Source: Mycobacterium scrofulaceum (GTDB lineage Bacteria > Actinomycetota > Actinomycetes > Mycobacteriales > Mycobacteriaceae). From it: 53,178 nt of DNA. The stretch spans positions 1 through 53,178 of the forward strand of contig NZ_MVIJ01000040.1 in NCBI RefSeq assembly GCF_002086735.1, written 5' to 3'. This document shows positions 1 to 7,358 of this stretch, one piece after another; positions within the stretch are counted from its first letter, which is position 1; each line of letters opens with the position of its first letter. The notes beneath the pieces are model-generated. The model was not told the DNA's origin. It did no database searches and saw only the letters and a list, made by a program, of their open reading frames with translations. The translations under genes were made by a program, and so were the position numbers.

Positions 1-82
1 GCTCAGCTGATCCGCGCCCCCGCCGATCCAGCTGGCCAACCCCCCCAACCAAGACGCGGGCGGGGGCGCGGATCAGCTGAGC
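1..82. repeat. Perfect 24-bp inverted repeat at the window edge
   Basis: Bases 1-24 are the exact reverse complement of bases 59-82, separated by a 34-base spacer. The right arm lies in the PPE reading frame and encodes natural-looking protein, whereas the left arm puts an in-frame TGA at 8-10. The left arm may continue beyond the window. It could be a real hairpin, a small inversion in the gene, or a fold-back artefact at a contig end. Confidence 0.8.
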
Positions 83-976
83 TGGTGGGTAACTCGCGTG
101 CAGGAAGTCGCCCAGGAACTCAACGCGGATCTCAGCCAGTCCGGATCCAACCCGTCCACGGTTCTCAACACCCTGATGGGCGACCCGATGCTCGCCGCCC
201 AGGTTCCGCACTGGGCGGGCGAGGCGCTGTACACGTTCCTCCCCCAGGTGCCCCAATTGACGCAGCTCTCCGTCGGGCTGATCGCCCCCTTCATCCCCAT
301 CCCCGCCGCGGGGGCCGCGGGTCTGGCGGGTCTGGCCGGGTTGGCCGGCGCGCCCCAACCCGCACCCGGACCGCCCGGAGCGGCGACCGCCCCGGCTCCG
401 TCCCACCCGGGAGCCCCCGTGGCCATGGCGCCCGGTCTCGGCGCACCCGCTCCGGCCCCCGCCACCGCCCCGGTGCACGCGCCGGCGCCCACCGCGGCAT
501 CGGTCTCCACCCCGGCGCCGGCCCCGGCCGCCCCCGGCGCCGCCGCGTTCGGCTACCCCTACGTGGTCGGCCCTCCCGGCCTCGGGGCCGGCACGGACAT
601 GAGCCTCGCCGCGGGCGCCGCCCAGCGGTCACCCGCGCCCGACGCCATCGCGGCCCCGGCCGCCGCGGCGCGGAGGGACCAGAGCCGGCACCGCAGGCGC
701 ACCCGGCCGGGCTTGGTCGACCCCGGTCGCCGCTACGAATACCTCGACTCCGACGGGTACGCCGCGCACACCGCGGCCTCAGCTCACGGCGCGGGAACGA
801 TGGGGTGGTCCGGCGTCACCGGCTCGGTCGGGGCCAGGCCGGCGGCCGGCCTGGCGACCCTGACCGGCGACGATTCGGGGCGCGGACCGACCGTCCCGAT
901 GCTGCCGAACGGCTGGGCGTCCGAAACCGGCGGATCGGCCCCAGAAGGGCCGATGACCAGCGAGGATGGCGACTGA
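11..976 (+). CDS. PPE-family protein, PPW subfamily, C-terminal part
   Basis: This is the C-terminal part of a PPE protein; the conserved N-terminal PPE domain is not in the window. The frame opens after a TGA at 8-10, so no true start is visible. The first part has a proline/leucine-rich region resembling the linker of PPE proteins, followed by a long Ala/Pro-rich low-complexity stretch. The end carries the two hallmarks of the PPW subfamily: a GxxG-type motif (GWSGVTG) and, about 30 residues later, PxxPxxW (PMLPNGW). PPE proteins are usually exported by type VII systems and act at the cell surface. No PE partner or ESX gene is visible. The subfamily call is inferred from these motifs. Confidence 0.7.
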   Translation, partial: SAPPPIQLANPPNQDAGGGADQLSWWVTRVQEVAQELNADLSQSGSNPSTVLNTLMGDPMLAAQVPHWAGEALYTFLPQVPQLTQLSVGLIAPFIPIPAAGAAGLAGLAGLAGAPQPAPGPPGAATAPAPSHPGAPVAMAPGLGAPAPAPATAPVHAPAPTAASVSTPAPAPAAPGAAAFGYPYVVGPPGLGAGTDMSLAAGAAQRSPAPDAIAAPAAAARRDQSRHRRRTRPGLVDPGRRYEYLDSDGYAAHTAASAHGAGTMGWSGVTGSVGARPAAGLATLTGDDSGRGPTVPMLPNGWASETGGSAPEGPMTSEDGD

Positions 977-1070
977 GCCGGCACCCGGACGGTTTGCGGG
1001 CCGCCCATTTCGGTTACCTAGGTCGTAGCTGGACGTTAGAGTGGTGGCAATCAATGGAGGGAGTCCACAG

Positions 1071-1409
1071 ATGTTCAAGCGCTCGTTGACCAGGCTCGCG
1101 CTGGGGGTTGGCGGTCTGGCATTGGCGTCGACCGCCGCTGCTGGGGTCGCATCCGCTGCCCCCGACTACGGCCCGATGATCCACACGACATGCAGCTACG
1201 ACCAGGCGATGCGGGCGGTGCACGCGGAAAACCCGATGGCCGCCCAGTACCTGGACCAGTCGCCGCCGAACCAGCAGTTCCTGCAGCAGTACCTGGCGTC
1301 GTCGCCGGATCAGCGCGTGAACCTGTTGCACGCCATCGAGCACAACCAGGGCGCGCAGCAGGCTTTGCCGATCTTCCAGCAGATGATGACGGACTGCACT
1401 AAGTACTGA
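1071..1409 (+). CDS. Small secreted hemophore-like protein (Rv0203/TB8.4 type)
   Basis: A 112-residue secreted protein. Residues 1 to about 32 form a Sec signal peptide (MFKRSLTR, a hydrophobic core, then GVASAAPD). The mature part has one cysteine near the start (HTTCSYDQAM) and one near the end (MTDCTKY), the two-cysteine plan of the small mycobacterial hemophore-related family that includes Rv0203 and Rv1174c. I chose the ATG at 1071 because GGAGGG at 1056-1061 sits at ideal spacing and the signal peptide begins there; an upstream in-frame start at 1041 would add ten residues before it. The family suggests a role in haem binding or extracellular haem delivery, but haem ligands cannot be assigned from the sequence alone. 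It follows the PPE gene in the same direction. Confidence 0.75.
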   Translation: MFKRSLTRLALGVGGLALASTAAAGVASAAPDYGPMIHTTCSYDQAMRAVHAENPMAAQYLDQSPPNQQFLQQYLASSPDQRVNLLHAIEHNQGAQQALPIFQQMMTDCTKY

Positions 1410-1421
1410 CCCGTCCACCTG

Positions 1422-1453
1422 AACGGGCTGTCCGCGCGCGCGGACGGCCCGTT
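1422..1453. terminator. Bidirectional hairpin terminator between convergent genes
   Basis: A near-perfect palindrome (AACGGGCTGTCCGCG with CGCGGACGGCCCGTT, one G-U pair) lies directly between the stop of the hemophore-like gene and the stop of the membrane-protein gene on the other strand. It ends in a short T run on the plus strand and A's on the minus strand, so it can serve both genes. Confidence 0.75.
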
Positions 1454-1915
1454 TCAGTGCGAGTGCAGGTCGGGCCGGTAGCGGGCCAACAGCGACCGCA
1501 CGGTTTCCATCGCGTCGACGGCGCGCTCCTTGTCGACCGCCTGGATGGCCATGACGGGAATGTACTCGTCGTCGGGCAGATCGAGTCGGGCCCAGCGGTT
1601 GCCGACCGGGAACGAGACACCGGCCACGTCGGGCCACGCGATGAGCTTGTCCCCCAGCAGATTGCGCACCGATATGCCCGCCACGCCGACCCGCAGCCGA
1701 GGTCGCGCGAACAGCAGCACCACGCCGGCGAGCACCAGACCGAGCAACACCATCGCCACCTGGTCGCTGGTCTGGAAGACCACCCCGGTGGATCCGGCCT
1801 TGAGCAGAAAGCCGATCGCGATGTGCACCGCGGCGATGACGAACGCCGCGCCGTAGACAAATATCGTTGTGCGGTGCGGACGCAACTCGACGTCCCAGTC
1901 CTCGCGATCGGTCAC
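1454..1915 (-). CDS. Conserved membrane protein, PH-domain-like (Rv1417-type)
   Basis: A 153-residue membrane protein corresponding to M. tuberculosis Rv1417. Two transmembrane helices are visible near residues 18-38 and 50-70, followed by a soluble C-terminal domain of about 80 residues containing ISVRNLLGDKLIAWPDVAGV, typical of the small bacterial PH-like domains in actinobacterial membrane proteins. It starts at a GTG (1915) that overlaps the ribH stop as GTGA, so it is probably translated by coupling at the end of the rib operon. Function is unknown; membership of the operon does not prove a riboflavin role. Confidence 0.8.
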   Translation of the reverse strand: MTDREDWDVELRPHRTTIFVYGAAFVIAAVHIAIGFLLKAGSTGVVFQTSDQVAMVLLGLVLAGVVLLFARPRLRVGVAGISVRNLLGDKLIAWPDVAGVSFPVGNRWARLDLPDDEYIPVMAIQAVDKERAVDAMETVRSLLARYRPDLHSH

Positions 1916-2409
1916 GGCCGAGCGCGCAGGTCACGCAGGGCGCGCAGGTCACGCAGGGTCAGCGCCGCGGTCAGGGCCGCCCCGGCCGCCTGGGCGCCCT
2001 TGTCTTCGACCGATTCCGGCAGCCCGGCGCGGTCGAGGGCCTGCTGCTCGGTGTTGGTGGTCAGCACCCCGTTGGCCACGGGCGTCGACGCGTCCAGCGC
2101 CACCCGGGTCAGACCCTGTGTCACCGAATCGCAGACATACTCAAAATGTGGTGTGCCGCCGCGGATCACGACGCCGAGGGCGATGACGGCGTCATGGTTG
2201 CGGGCAAGCTCCTGCGCCACCACGGGAAGCTCGATGGCGCCCAGCACGCGGACCACCGTCGGGTCGTCGATGCCCGACTCGGCGGCCACCCTGCGCGCGC
2301 CGTCCAGCAGGGCATCGCAGATCTTGGTGTGCCAGGTGCTCGCGACGATGCCGAGCCGCAGACCGGAGGCATCGAGCGCCGGAATCTCCGGCTCCCCGCT
2401 ACCGCTCAC
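1912..2409 (-). CDS. ribH: 6,7-dimethyl-8-ribityllumazine synthase
   Basis: Lumazine synthase, which condenses 5-amino-6-ribitylaminouracil with 3,4-dihydroxy-2-butanone 4-phosphate in the penultimate step of riboflavin synthesis. The 165-residue protein shows the family landmarks: IVASTWHTKICDALLDGA near the N terminus, VRVLGAIELPVVAQ, the substrate/phosphate segment ALGVVIRGGTPHFEYV, and TTNTEQQALDRAG. It usually assembles as a pentamer. The start is a GTG at 2409. The C terminus is unusual: LRDLRA is repeated because of an 18-bp tandem duplication (around 1922-1957). The gene lies 79 bp after ribBA and overlaps the next membrane-protein gene. Confidence 0.95.
   Translation of the reverse strand: MSGSGEPEIPALDASGLRLGIVASTWHTKICDALLDGARRVAAESGIDDPTVVRVLGAIELPVVAQELARNHDAVIALGVVIRGGTPHFEYVCDSVTQGLTRVALDASTPVANGVLTTNTEQQALDRAGLPESVEDKGAQAAGAALTAALTLRDLRALRDLRARP
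1922..1957. repeat. 18-bp tandem duplication in the 3' end of ribH
   Basis: The unit GCGCGCAGGTCACGCAGG occurs at 1922 and again at 1940. It duplicates the peptide LRDLRA at the C terminus of lumazine synthase without changing frame. Confidence 0.85.
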
Positions 2410-2488
2410 CTGCGCCGTCCCAAACCAGTAGGAGGTGCGCCCACTCCCCCGCGAGCGGGCGGTGCCCCCACTGCATCGTCGCCGGCGG

Positions 2489-3766
2489 TCACAGGGCCCC
2501 GCCGAATTCGCCCGGCAGATGAACCGATTCGTGAAAGTCGTCGAGACCGGCCAGGTCGTGGCCCATCTTGTCCCGCTTGGTCATCAGGTAGCGGATGTTC
2601 TCGGCGTTGGCGCGCACCGGCAGCGGCACCCGCTCGATGATGTGCAGGCCGTAGCCGTCCAGCCCGACGCGCTTGGCCGGATTGTTGGTCAGCAGCCGCA
2701 TCGACCGGACCCCGAGGTCGACCAGGATCTGCGCCCCGATTCCGTAATCCCTTGCGTCGGCGGGCAATCCGAGTTTCAGGTTCGCATCGACGGTGTCCTC
2801 GCCGGCGTCCTGCAGCTGATAGGCCTGCAATTTGTGCATCAGGCCGATGCCGCGGCCCTCGTGGCCGCGCATGTACAGCACGATGCCGCGCCCCTCGCGC
2901 GCAACCATCGCCATGGCGGCATCCAGTTGCGGCCCGCAATCGCAGCGACGGGAACCGAACACGTCGCCGGTCAGGCACTCGGAGTGCACCCGGACCAACA
3001 CGTCGTCGCCGTCGGCGTTCGGTCCGGCGATCTCCCCGCGAACCAGCGCCACGTGCTCGACGTCCTCGTAGATGCTGGCGTAGCCGATCGCGCGAAACTC
3101 GCCATGCCGAGTCGGTATGCGGGCCTCGGCGATCCGCTCGATGTGCTTCTCGTGCTTGCGCCGCCACTCGATCAGGTCGGCGATGGTGATCAGCGCGAGG
3201 TCGTGCTCGTCGGCGAAGACCCGCAGCTCGTCGGTCTGCGCCATCGAGCCTTCGTCCTTTTGGCTGACGATCTCGCAGATCGCCCCCGCGGGCTGCAGCC
3301 CGGCCAACCGAGCCAAGTCGACGGCGGCCTCGGTGTGGCCGGGGCGACGTAGGACGCCGCCGTCCTTGGCGCGCAACGGAACCACGTGGCCGGGCCGGGT
3401 GAAATCGTTGGCAACGCTGGCGGGGTCGGCCAGCAGGCGCATCGTGGTGGCCCGATCGGAGGCCGAAATCCCGGTTCCCACACCGTTTCTCGCGTCAACA
3501 GTGACGGTGTAGGCGGTGCCGTGCTTGTCCTGGTTCACCGCGTACATCGGCAGCAGCCCCAGCCGATCGCAGATCGCGCCGTCCAGCGGGACGCACAGAT
3601 ACCCCGAGGTGTAGCGCACCATGAACGCCACCAGCTCCGGCGTCGCCTTCTCGGCGGCGAAGATCAGGTCGCCTTCGTTCTCACGGTCCTCGTCGTCGAT
3701 GACGACCACGGCCTTACCGGCCGCAATGTCGGCAACCGCCCTCTCGACGGAGTCCAACCTCGTCAT
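2489..3766 (-). CDS. ribBA: Bifunctional DHBP synthase / GTP cyclohydrolase II
   Basis: A 425-residue two-domain enzyme (RibA2 in M. tuberculosis). The N-terminal half makes 3,4-dihydroxy-2-butanone 4-phosphate from ribulose 5-phosphate and has the acidic motif DDEDRENEGDL at residues 24-34. The C-terminal half is GTP cyclohydrolase II, with zinc-binding cysteines in HSECLTGDVFGSRRCDCG and the GHEGRGIG loop. Together they feed both branches of riboflavin synthesis. ATG at 3766. The domain order and length match the family, and both active sites look intact. ribH follows on the same strand. Confidence 0.96.
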   Translation of the reverse strand: MTRLDSVERAVADIAAGKAVVVIDDEDRENEGDLIFAAEKATPELVAFMVRYTSGYLCVPLDGAICDRLGLLPMYAVNQDKHGTAYTVTVDARNGVGTGISASDRATTMRLLADPASVANDFTRPGHVVPLRAKDGGVLRRPGHTEAAVDLARLAGLQPAGAICEIVSQKDEGSMAQTDELRVFADEHDLALITIADLIEWRRKHEKHIERIAEARIPTRHGEFRAIGYASIYEDVEHVALVRGEIAGPNADGDDVLVRVHSECLTGDVFGSRRCDCGPQLDAAMAMVAREGRGIVLYMRGHEGRGIGLMHKLQAYQLQDAGEDTVDANLKLGLPADARDYGIGAQILVDLGVRSMRLLTNNPAKRVGLDGYGLHIIERVPLPVRANAENIRYLMTKRDKMGHDLAGLDDFHESVHLPGEFGGAL

Positions 3767-4019
3767 CGTCGCTACCTTGCTGTCTCAGGGGTCCGCAGGA
3801 AGAGCCCAAGTCTTGCATTCAGTATGAACCACCGCCCGGGCCACGTTATTGCCGCGGCGTCCGCGGGGACCGGCGCCCGCGCCGCCGGAGGGCCGATGCC
3901 GTGACCCGGTCCACCCCCGGGCAGCCGCGGCGCAACGCCGCGCGCTCCGGGCCTTCCGCCGCCGCAGGCTGGTCCCGCACCTGTGCGGCGAAACCGCTCC
4001 TCATCCGAAGCCAGCAATC
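3767..4019. other. Intergenic region upstream of ribBA and the small secreted gene
   Basis: About 250 bp between divergent genes. It is very GC-rich in its middle part. Open frames here on both strands are compositional and have no recognisable domain or start signal. It probably contains the ribBA promoter; I could not place a convincing -10 for that gene. Confidence 0.4.
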
Positions 4020-4025
4020 TACGCT
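4020..4025 (+). promoter_or_regulatory. -10 element for the small secreted protein gene
   Basis: TACGCT lies seven bases before the ATG at 4033, the geometry of a leaderless mycobacterial transcript. There is no Shine-Dalgarno sequence before that ATG, which fits. Confidence 0.5.
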
Positions 4026-4032
4026 GAGCGGC

Positions 4033-4308
4033 ATGAGAATCGCAGTGAGACTGGCGGTACCGGCCGTGACCTCGATGTTCGCGGCGGGACTTGCAGTGGG
4101 CATCGCCTGCCCGCAACGGGCGACGGCCGACGCGTGCGCCGACGTCGGCGGTCGGCATGTGAGCGTCGGTGGATGCACCGATCCGGGGCGTTGGGGTAAC
4201 TGGGTCCTGCCGGCGGACGCGATGACGGTGCCGCCGCCCGACGCGCCGCCGCCGTGCTACACCCCGTCCGGCGAGCCGTACTGGACGCCGCCGGGCGAGC
4301 CCTGCTGA
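4033..4308 (+). CDS. Small secreted proline/cysteine-containing protein
   Basis: A 91-residue predicted exported protein of unknown function. A signal peptide covers about residues 1-36 (MRIAVRLAVP, hydrophobic core, ATADACADVG). The mature part is short, has several cysteines (DACADVGG, VGGCTDPG, PPCYTPSG and a final Cys), and ends in a proline-rich tail with two similar segments, PSGEPYW and PPGEPC. The open frame extends upstream to 3901, but the signal peptide and the -10 element at 4020-4025 support the ATG at 4033. I do not recognise a named family; similar short secreted proteins are common in mycobacteria. Confidence 0.6.
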   Translation: MRIAVRLAVPAVTSMFAAGLAVGIACPQRATADACADVGGRHVSVGGCTDPGRWGNWVLPADAMTVPPPDAPPPCYTPSGEPYWTPPGEPC

Positions 4309-4489
4309 CCGAACCGGCATGTGGCGCGCTTCTCCGAACGCGGCCCAGCTGTGACAGCGCGGTGAGCAGCCGCTGAACATCTTTATCCACTCCTTTCGTC
4401 CCTACACGTCACGCGGCGAAGTCCGATTGCCAGAGCATTACCGTGGGAACGCTCAAGAGCGGCAAAACCGGACGTACACGAGGAGCGGC

Positions 4490-5563
4490 ATGGTGTTTTC
4501 CGACTGGCCGCAGGACACTCCCGACGATGTGGCCCTGTCGCAGCTCGCCCGCGCGACACAGGAGATGCTGACGGCCCTGTCCCGTGAGGACCTCGAGCGC
4601 ATCAAGGACGGTAAGCGTCCATGGCTTCTCGACTGGCGAGGGCACTCGGGGCAAGGCGTTGCTTCCGTTGATTACACCGCCCTGCGTGCGACAAATCCCG
4701 AGCTCCAAGCGCTACGTGAGCGCTATGGCGGCCTCAACAGCGGCACACCGCCCGTTTGGGCTCCCGGTTACGTCACGCCGGAGGATCTGCTCTATTTCCG
4801 AGGCGACAATTGCTACGTCTGGCAGTTCCAGGCCAACAACACGCCCGAGAAACATGCGCTGACATACTCGTATTTGAAATCCATTGACACGCTGAGTCTT
4901 CTCGACATCCTCACCGAGGACGGCGACTTCGGCGTATTTACGTTTCCGACATCCGACACAGACCAAGACGGGAATCAGAGGCTCGTCAGCCGCGACCTCC
5001 TCGACTCGGTCTGTGAGCTGCTGTTTCTGGAACGTACGCTGCGGATCTCGCGCCGGCCGGGGTTGAAAGTGCTCGATATCGGCGCGGGATACGGCAGGCT
5101 CGCCCACCGCGCTGTAACGGCGTTCGGCAACATCGATACCTATTTCTGCATCGACGCCATCCCCGAGTCGACGTTCATCTCCTCGTATTACCTGTCGAGA
5201 AAAGGCGCGGAACGTACACGTGTCGTCGCGTTGGACGACCAACGGGATCTCGTTCCCGGAACGATCAAACTAGCGGTCAACATCCATAGCTTCTCCGAAT
5301 GCGCAATTGAGGCCGTCGCTTATTGGACCTCCCGGTGCGCCGAACTCAAGATCGAGTACCTTTTCATCGTTCCCAACGCTGACGACGAGGGGCAATACGC
5401 CGTACGGTTGGACGACGGTACCGATATCAATCCGCTACTCGCACAGTATGGTTACCACCTCTGTCATGCCGAGCCGAAGTACCGGGACCCGGAGGTCCAA
5501 AAACATGGAGTTTCCCCCGCGTGGTATTACCTCTTTCGCGCCGCCGAGACTAGGGACGCCTAG
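4490..5563 (+). CDS. Putative sugar O-methyltransferase (NanM-like), low GC
   Basis: A 357-residue SAM-dependent methyltransferase. VLDIGAGYGRLAHR in the second half is motif I of the Rossmann SAM-binding fold, followed by a predicted acidic ribose-binding strand end (FCIDAIPES). Aromatic segments near the N terminus and the C-terminal SPAWYYLFRA resemble the putative sugar O-methyltransferase group that modifies cell-surface glycans. I chose ATG 4490 because GAGGAG precedes it at good spacing; the frame opens with a TTG at 4427. Base composition differs from the neighbours (28 G/C in the 60 bases at 4861-4920, against roughly two thirds elsewhere), suggesting horizontal acquisition. It has no co-directional partner; the next gene is convergent ribE. 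Confidence 0.65.
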   Translation: MVFSDWPQDTPDDVALSQLARATQEMLTALSREDLERIKDGKRPWLLDWRGHSGQGVASVDYTALRATNPELQALRERYGGLNSGTPPVWAPGYVTPEDLLYFRGDNCYVWQFQANNTPEKHALTYSYLKSIDTLSLLDILTEDGDFGVFTFPTSDTDQDGNQRLVSRDLLDSVCELLFLERTLRISRRPGLKVLDIGAGYGRLAHRAVTAFGNIDTYFCIDAIPESTFISSYYLSRKGAERTRVVALDDQRDLVPGTIKLAVNIHSFSECAIEAVAYWTSRCAELKIEYLFIVPNADDEGQYAVRLDDGTDINPLLAQYGYHLCHAEPKYRDPEVQKHGVSPAWYYLFRAAETRDA

Positions 5564-5912
5564 CCACCGCCGTAAGCGGCCAAGAGCGTGAAGAGTCGAG
5601 TTCACCGCGACAGCCGGGGCCCTAGTGGCCGGCTTCGTCGTTTCGGTTGCCCACCCACGTCGGCCTGGCGGCGCGCTCAATCGGGGTAAACGCCACAGCG
5701 GAAATTGCTCGATGTTGGGTATTGAATCGCGTTGTGTTGCAATTGATTTAAATGCCAGCCGGGTGCTTTATAAATCGCCGAGTCGCAGTTTGCGGGCTTC
5801 GGCCTGAGCACGATCCGCAGCAGTGTGGCGGCGGCTAGCCACGCGGAGAATTCCCGCACGGCTTGTTGATGACGCCGGTGCCCGGCTGTGGGAACATGCG
5901 ATTTTATGCCTG
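5564..5912. other. AT-rich intergenic segment after the acquired gene
   Basis: About 350 bp without a supportable gene. Composition stays low (25 G/C in the 60 bases at 5701-5760) until about 5780 and then returns to the genomic norm, so it looks like part of the same foreign segment as the methyltransferase. A short GC hairpin (GGCCCTAGTGGCC-like, near 5618-5632) may terminate that gene. No transposase remnant or attachment-site repeat was seen. Confidence 0.5.
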
Positions 5913-6521
5913 TCAACTCGGGTCATGCGTCAGCAGCCGCTCAACGTATTTCGCGATCACGTCGACTTCGAGATTGACCTGCGTTCCGACCGGAGCGCGG
6001 CCCAGGGTCGTCACCTCGCGAGTGGTGGGGATGAGCGACACCTCGAACCAGTCCCCCGGTTCGCTGCCGAGCCCGGAGACCGTCAGCGAAATCCCGTCGA
6101 CGGTGATCGACCCCTTTTCGACGACGTAGCGCGCCACCGCCGCGGGGATCCCGATCCGCACCACTTCCCAGTGCTCGGACGGCGCCCGGCCCACCACCTC
6201 GCCGGTCCCGTCCACGTGCCCCTGCACGATGTGGCCGCCGAGCCGGCTGTTGACCGCCGCGGCGCGCTCGAGGTTGACCGGGCTGCCGACCTGCAAGGCG
6301 CCCAGGTTGGACCGGTTGAGGGTCTCCTCCATCACGTCGGCGGTGAATTGGCCGTCGGGCAGCAGCTCGACGACGGTCAGGCAGACGCCGTTGACCGCGA
6401 TCGAATCGCCGTGCCCCGCGTCGGAGGTCACCACCGGGCCGCGAATCGTCAGCCGTGCCGCGTCGGCGAGCACGTCGCGGCCCGTCACCTCTCCGAGTTC
6501 CTCGACAATTCCGGTGAACAT
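5913..6521 (-). CDS. ribE: Riboflavin synthase alpha subunit
   Basis: Converts two molecules of 6,7-dimethyl-8-ribityllumazine into riboflavin and the pyrimidine precursor (called ribC in M. tuberculosis). The 202-residue protein has the usual two homologous lumazine-binding barrels: MFTGIVEELG at the very N terminus with VNGVCLTV in barrel one, and GHIVQGHVDGTG with VDGISLTV in barrel two. The conserved MFTGIVE start fixes the ATG at 6521. It is monocistronic here, on the same strand as ribBA/ribH but separated from them by the low-GC methyltransferase gene. Confidence 0.95.
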   Translation of the reverse strand: MFTGIVEELGEVTGRDVLADAARLTIRGPVVTSDAGHGDSIAVNGVCLTVVELLPDGQFTADVMEETLNRSNLGALQVGSPVNLERAAAVNSRLGGHIVQGHVDGTGEVVGRAPSEHWEVVRIGIPAAVARYVVEKGSITVDGISLTVSGLGSEPGDWFEVSLIPTTREVTTLGRAPVGTQVNLEVDVIAKYVERLLTHDPS

Positions 6522-6637
6522 GCCATCAGGCTAATCGGCCGCCGGTAGGCCCCGGTCGCGCTGGTGAGCACGACAGCGCGTCATCGCCGGGCGGACGCGG
6601 CGGCCCTGTGTCTCCCAAGCCGGTCGCCGGGACCCTC

Positions 6638-6643
6638 TACGAT
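6638..6643 (+). promoter_or_regulatory. -10 element of the lprG-P55 operon
   Basis: TACGAT lies seven bases before the lprG ATG, consistent with leaderless transcription of the lprG-P55 operon. Confidence 0.5.
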
Positions 6644-6650
6644 GCAAGGT

Positions 6651-7358
6651 ATGCAGACCCGCCGCCGTCTATCGGCCGTCCTCGCATCCCTGACCCTCGC
6701 CACCGCCTTGATCGCCGGCTGTTCGTCGGGCTCGAAACAGAGCAGCGCACCGCTACCCGACGCCACGACCCTGGTCAAGCAGTCGGCCGACGCCACCAAG
6801 GCCGTCAAGAGTGTGCACCTCGTGCTCAGCATCCAGGGCAAGATCCAGGGGCTGCCCATCAAGACGCTGACCGGTGACCTCACCACGACGCCGGCCACCG
6901 CCGCCAAGGGCAACGCCACGATCACCCTGGGCGGTTCCGACATCGACGCGAACTTCGTGGTCGTCGACGGCAACCTCTATGCGACGCTGACGCCCAACAA
7001 GTGGAGCGACTTCGGCAAGGCATCCGACATCTACGACGTGTCGGTGCTGCTGAATCCCGAGACCGGGCTGGGCAACGCGCTGGCGAACTTCAGCAACGCC
7101 AAGGCCGAGGGCCGCGACACCATCAACGGCCAGAACACCATTCGCATCAGCGGTAACGTGACGGCGGACGCGGTGAACAAGATCATGCCGCAGTTCAACG
7201 CGACGCAACCCGTCCCGAGCACCGTCTGGGTCCAGGAGAGCGGTGACCACCAGCTGGTCCAGGCCAACCTGCAGAAGAGTTCCGGCAACTCCGTCCAGGT
7301 CACCCTGTCCAATTGGGGTGAGCAGGTCCAGGTCACCAAGCCCCCGGTGAGTTCATGA
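6651..7358 (+). CDS. lprG: Lipoprotein LprG
   Basis: A 235-residue cell-envelope lipoprotein that binds triacylated lipids and lipoglycans and works with the efflux protein P55 to move them towards the outer mycomembrane. The signal peptide MQTRRRLSAVLASL is followed by the lipobox LIAGC, with the lipidated cysteine at residue 24. The mature domain matches the LppX/LprG lipid-carrier fold, with segments such as LVKQSADATKAVKSVHLVL and DGNLYATLTPNKWSDFG. The ATG at 6651 gives the family length and sits after a leaderless-type -10; a longer frame opens at 6564. Its stop overlaps the P55 start (ATGA), so the two are co-translated. Corresponds to Rv1411c. Confidence 0.95.
   Translation: MQTRRRLSAVLASLTLATALIAGCSSGSKQSSAPLPDATTLVKQSADATKAVKSVHLVLSIQGKIQGLPIKTLTGDLTTTPATAAKGNATITLGGSDIDANFVVVDGNLYATLTPNKWSDFGKASDIYDVSVLLNPETGLGNALANFSNAKAEGRDTINGQNTIRISGNVTADAVNKIMPQFNATQPVPSTVWVQESGDHQLVQANLQKSSGNSVQVTLSNWGEQVQVTKPPVSS

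Noticed and set aside
2410..2488. FMN riboswitch for the rib genes
   Set aside because: Neither this spacer nor the regions upstream of ribBA, ribE or ribD shows the conserved FMN-element helices, and mycobacterial rib genes are scattered, not headed by such a leader.
3772..4380. 202-residue minus-strand frame upstream of ribBA
   Set aside because: It is antisense to the small secreted gene, Arg-rich and without motifs; it does not resemble the genes found between ribBA and ribE in M. tuberculosis.
5677..5916. 79-residue minus-strand frame in the low-GC segment
   Set aside because: No start signal, no similarity to any family I know, and AT-rich composition that changes abruptly inside the frame; too weak to call a gene.
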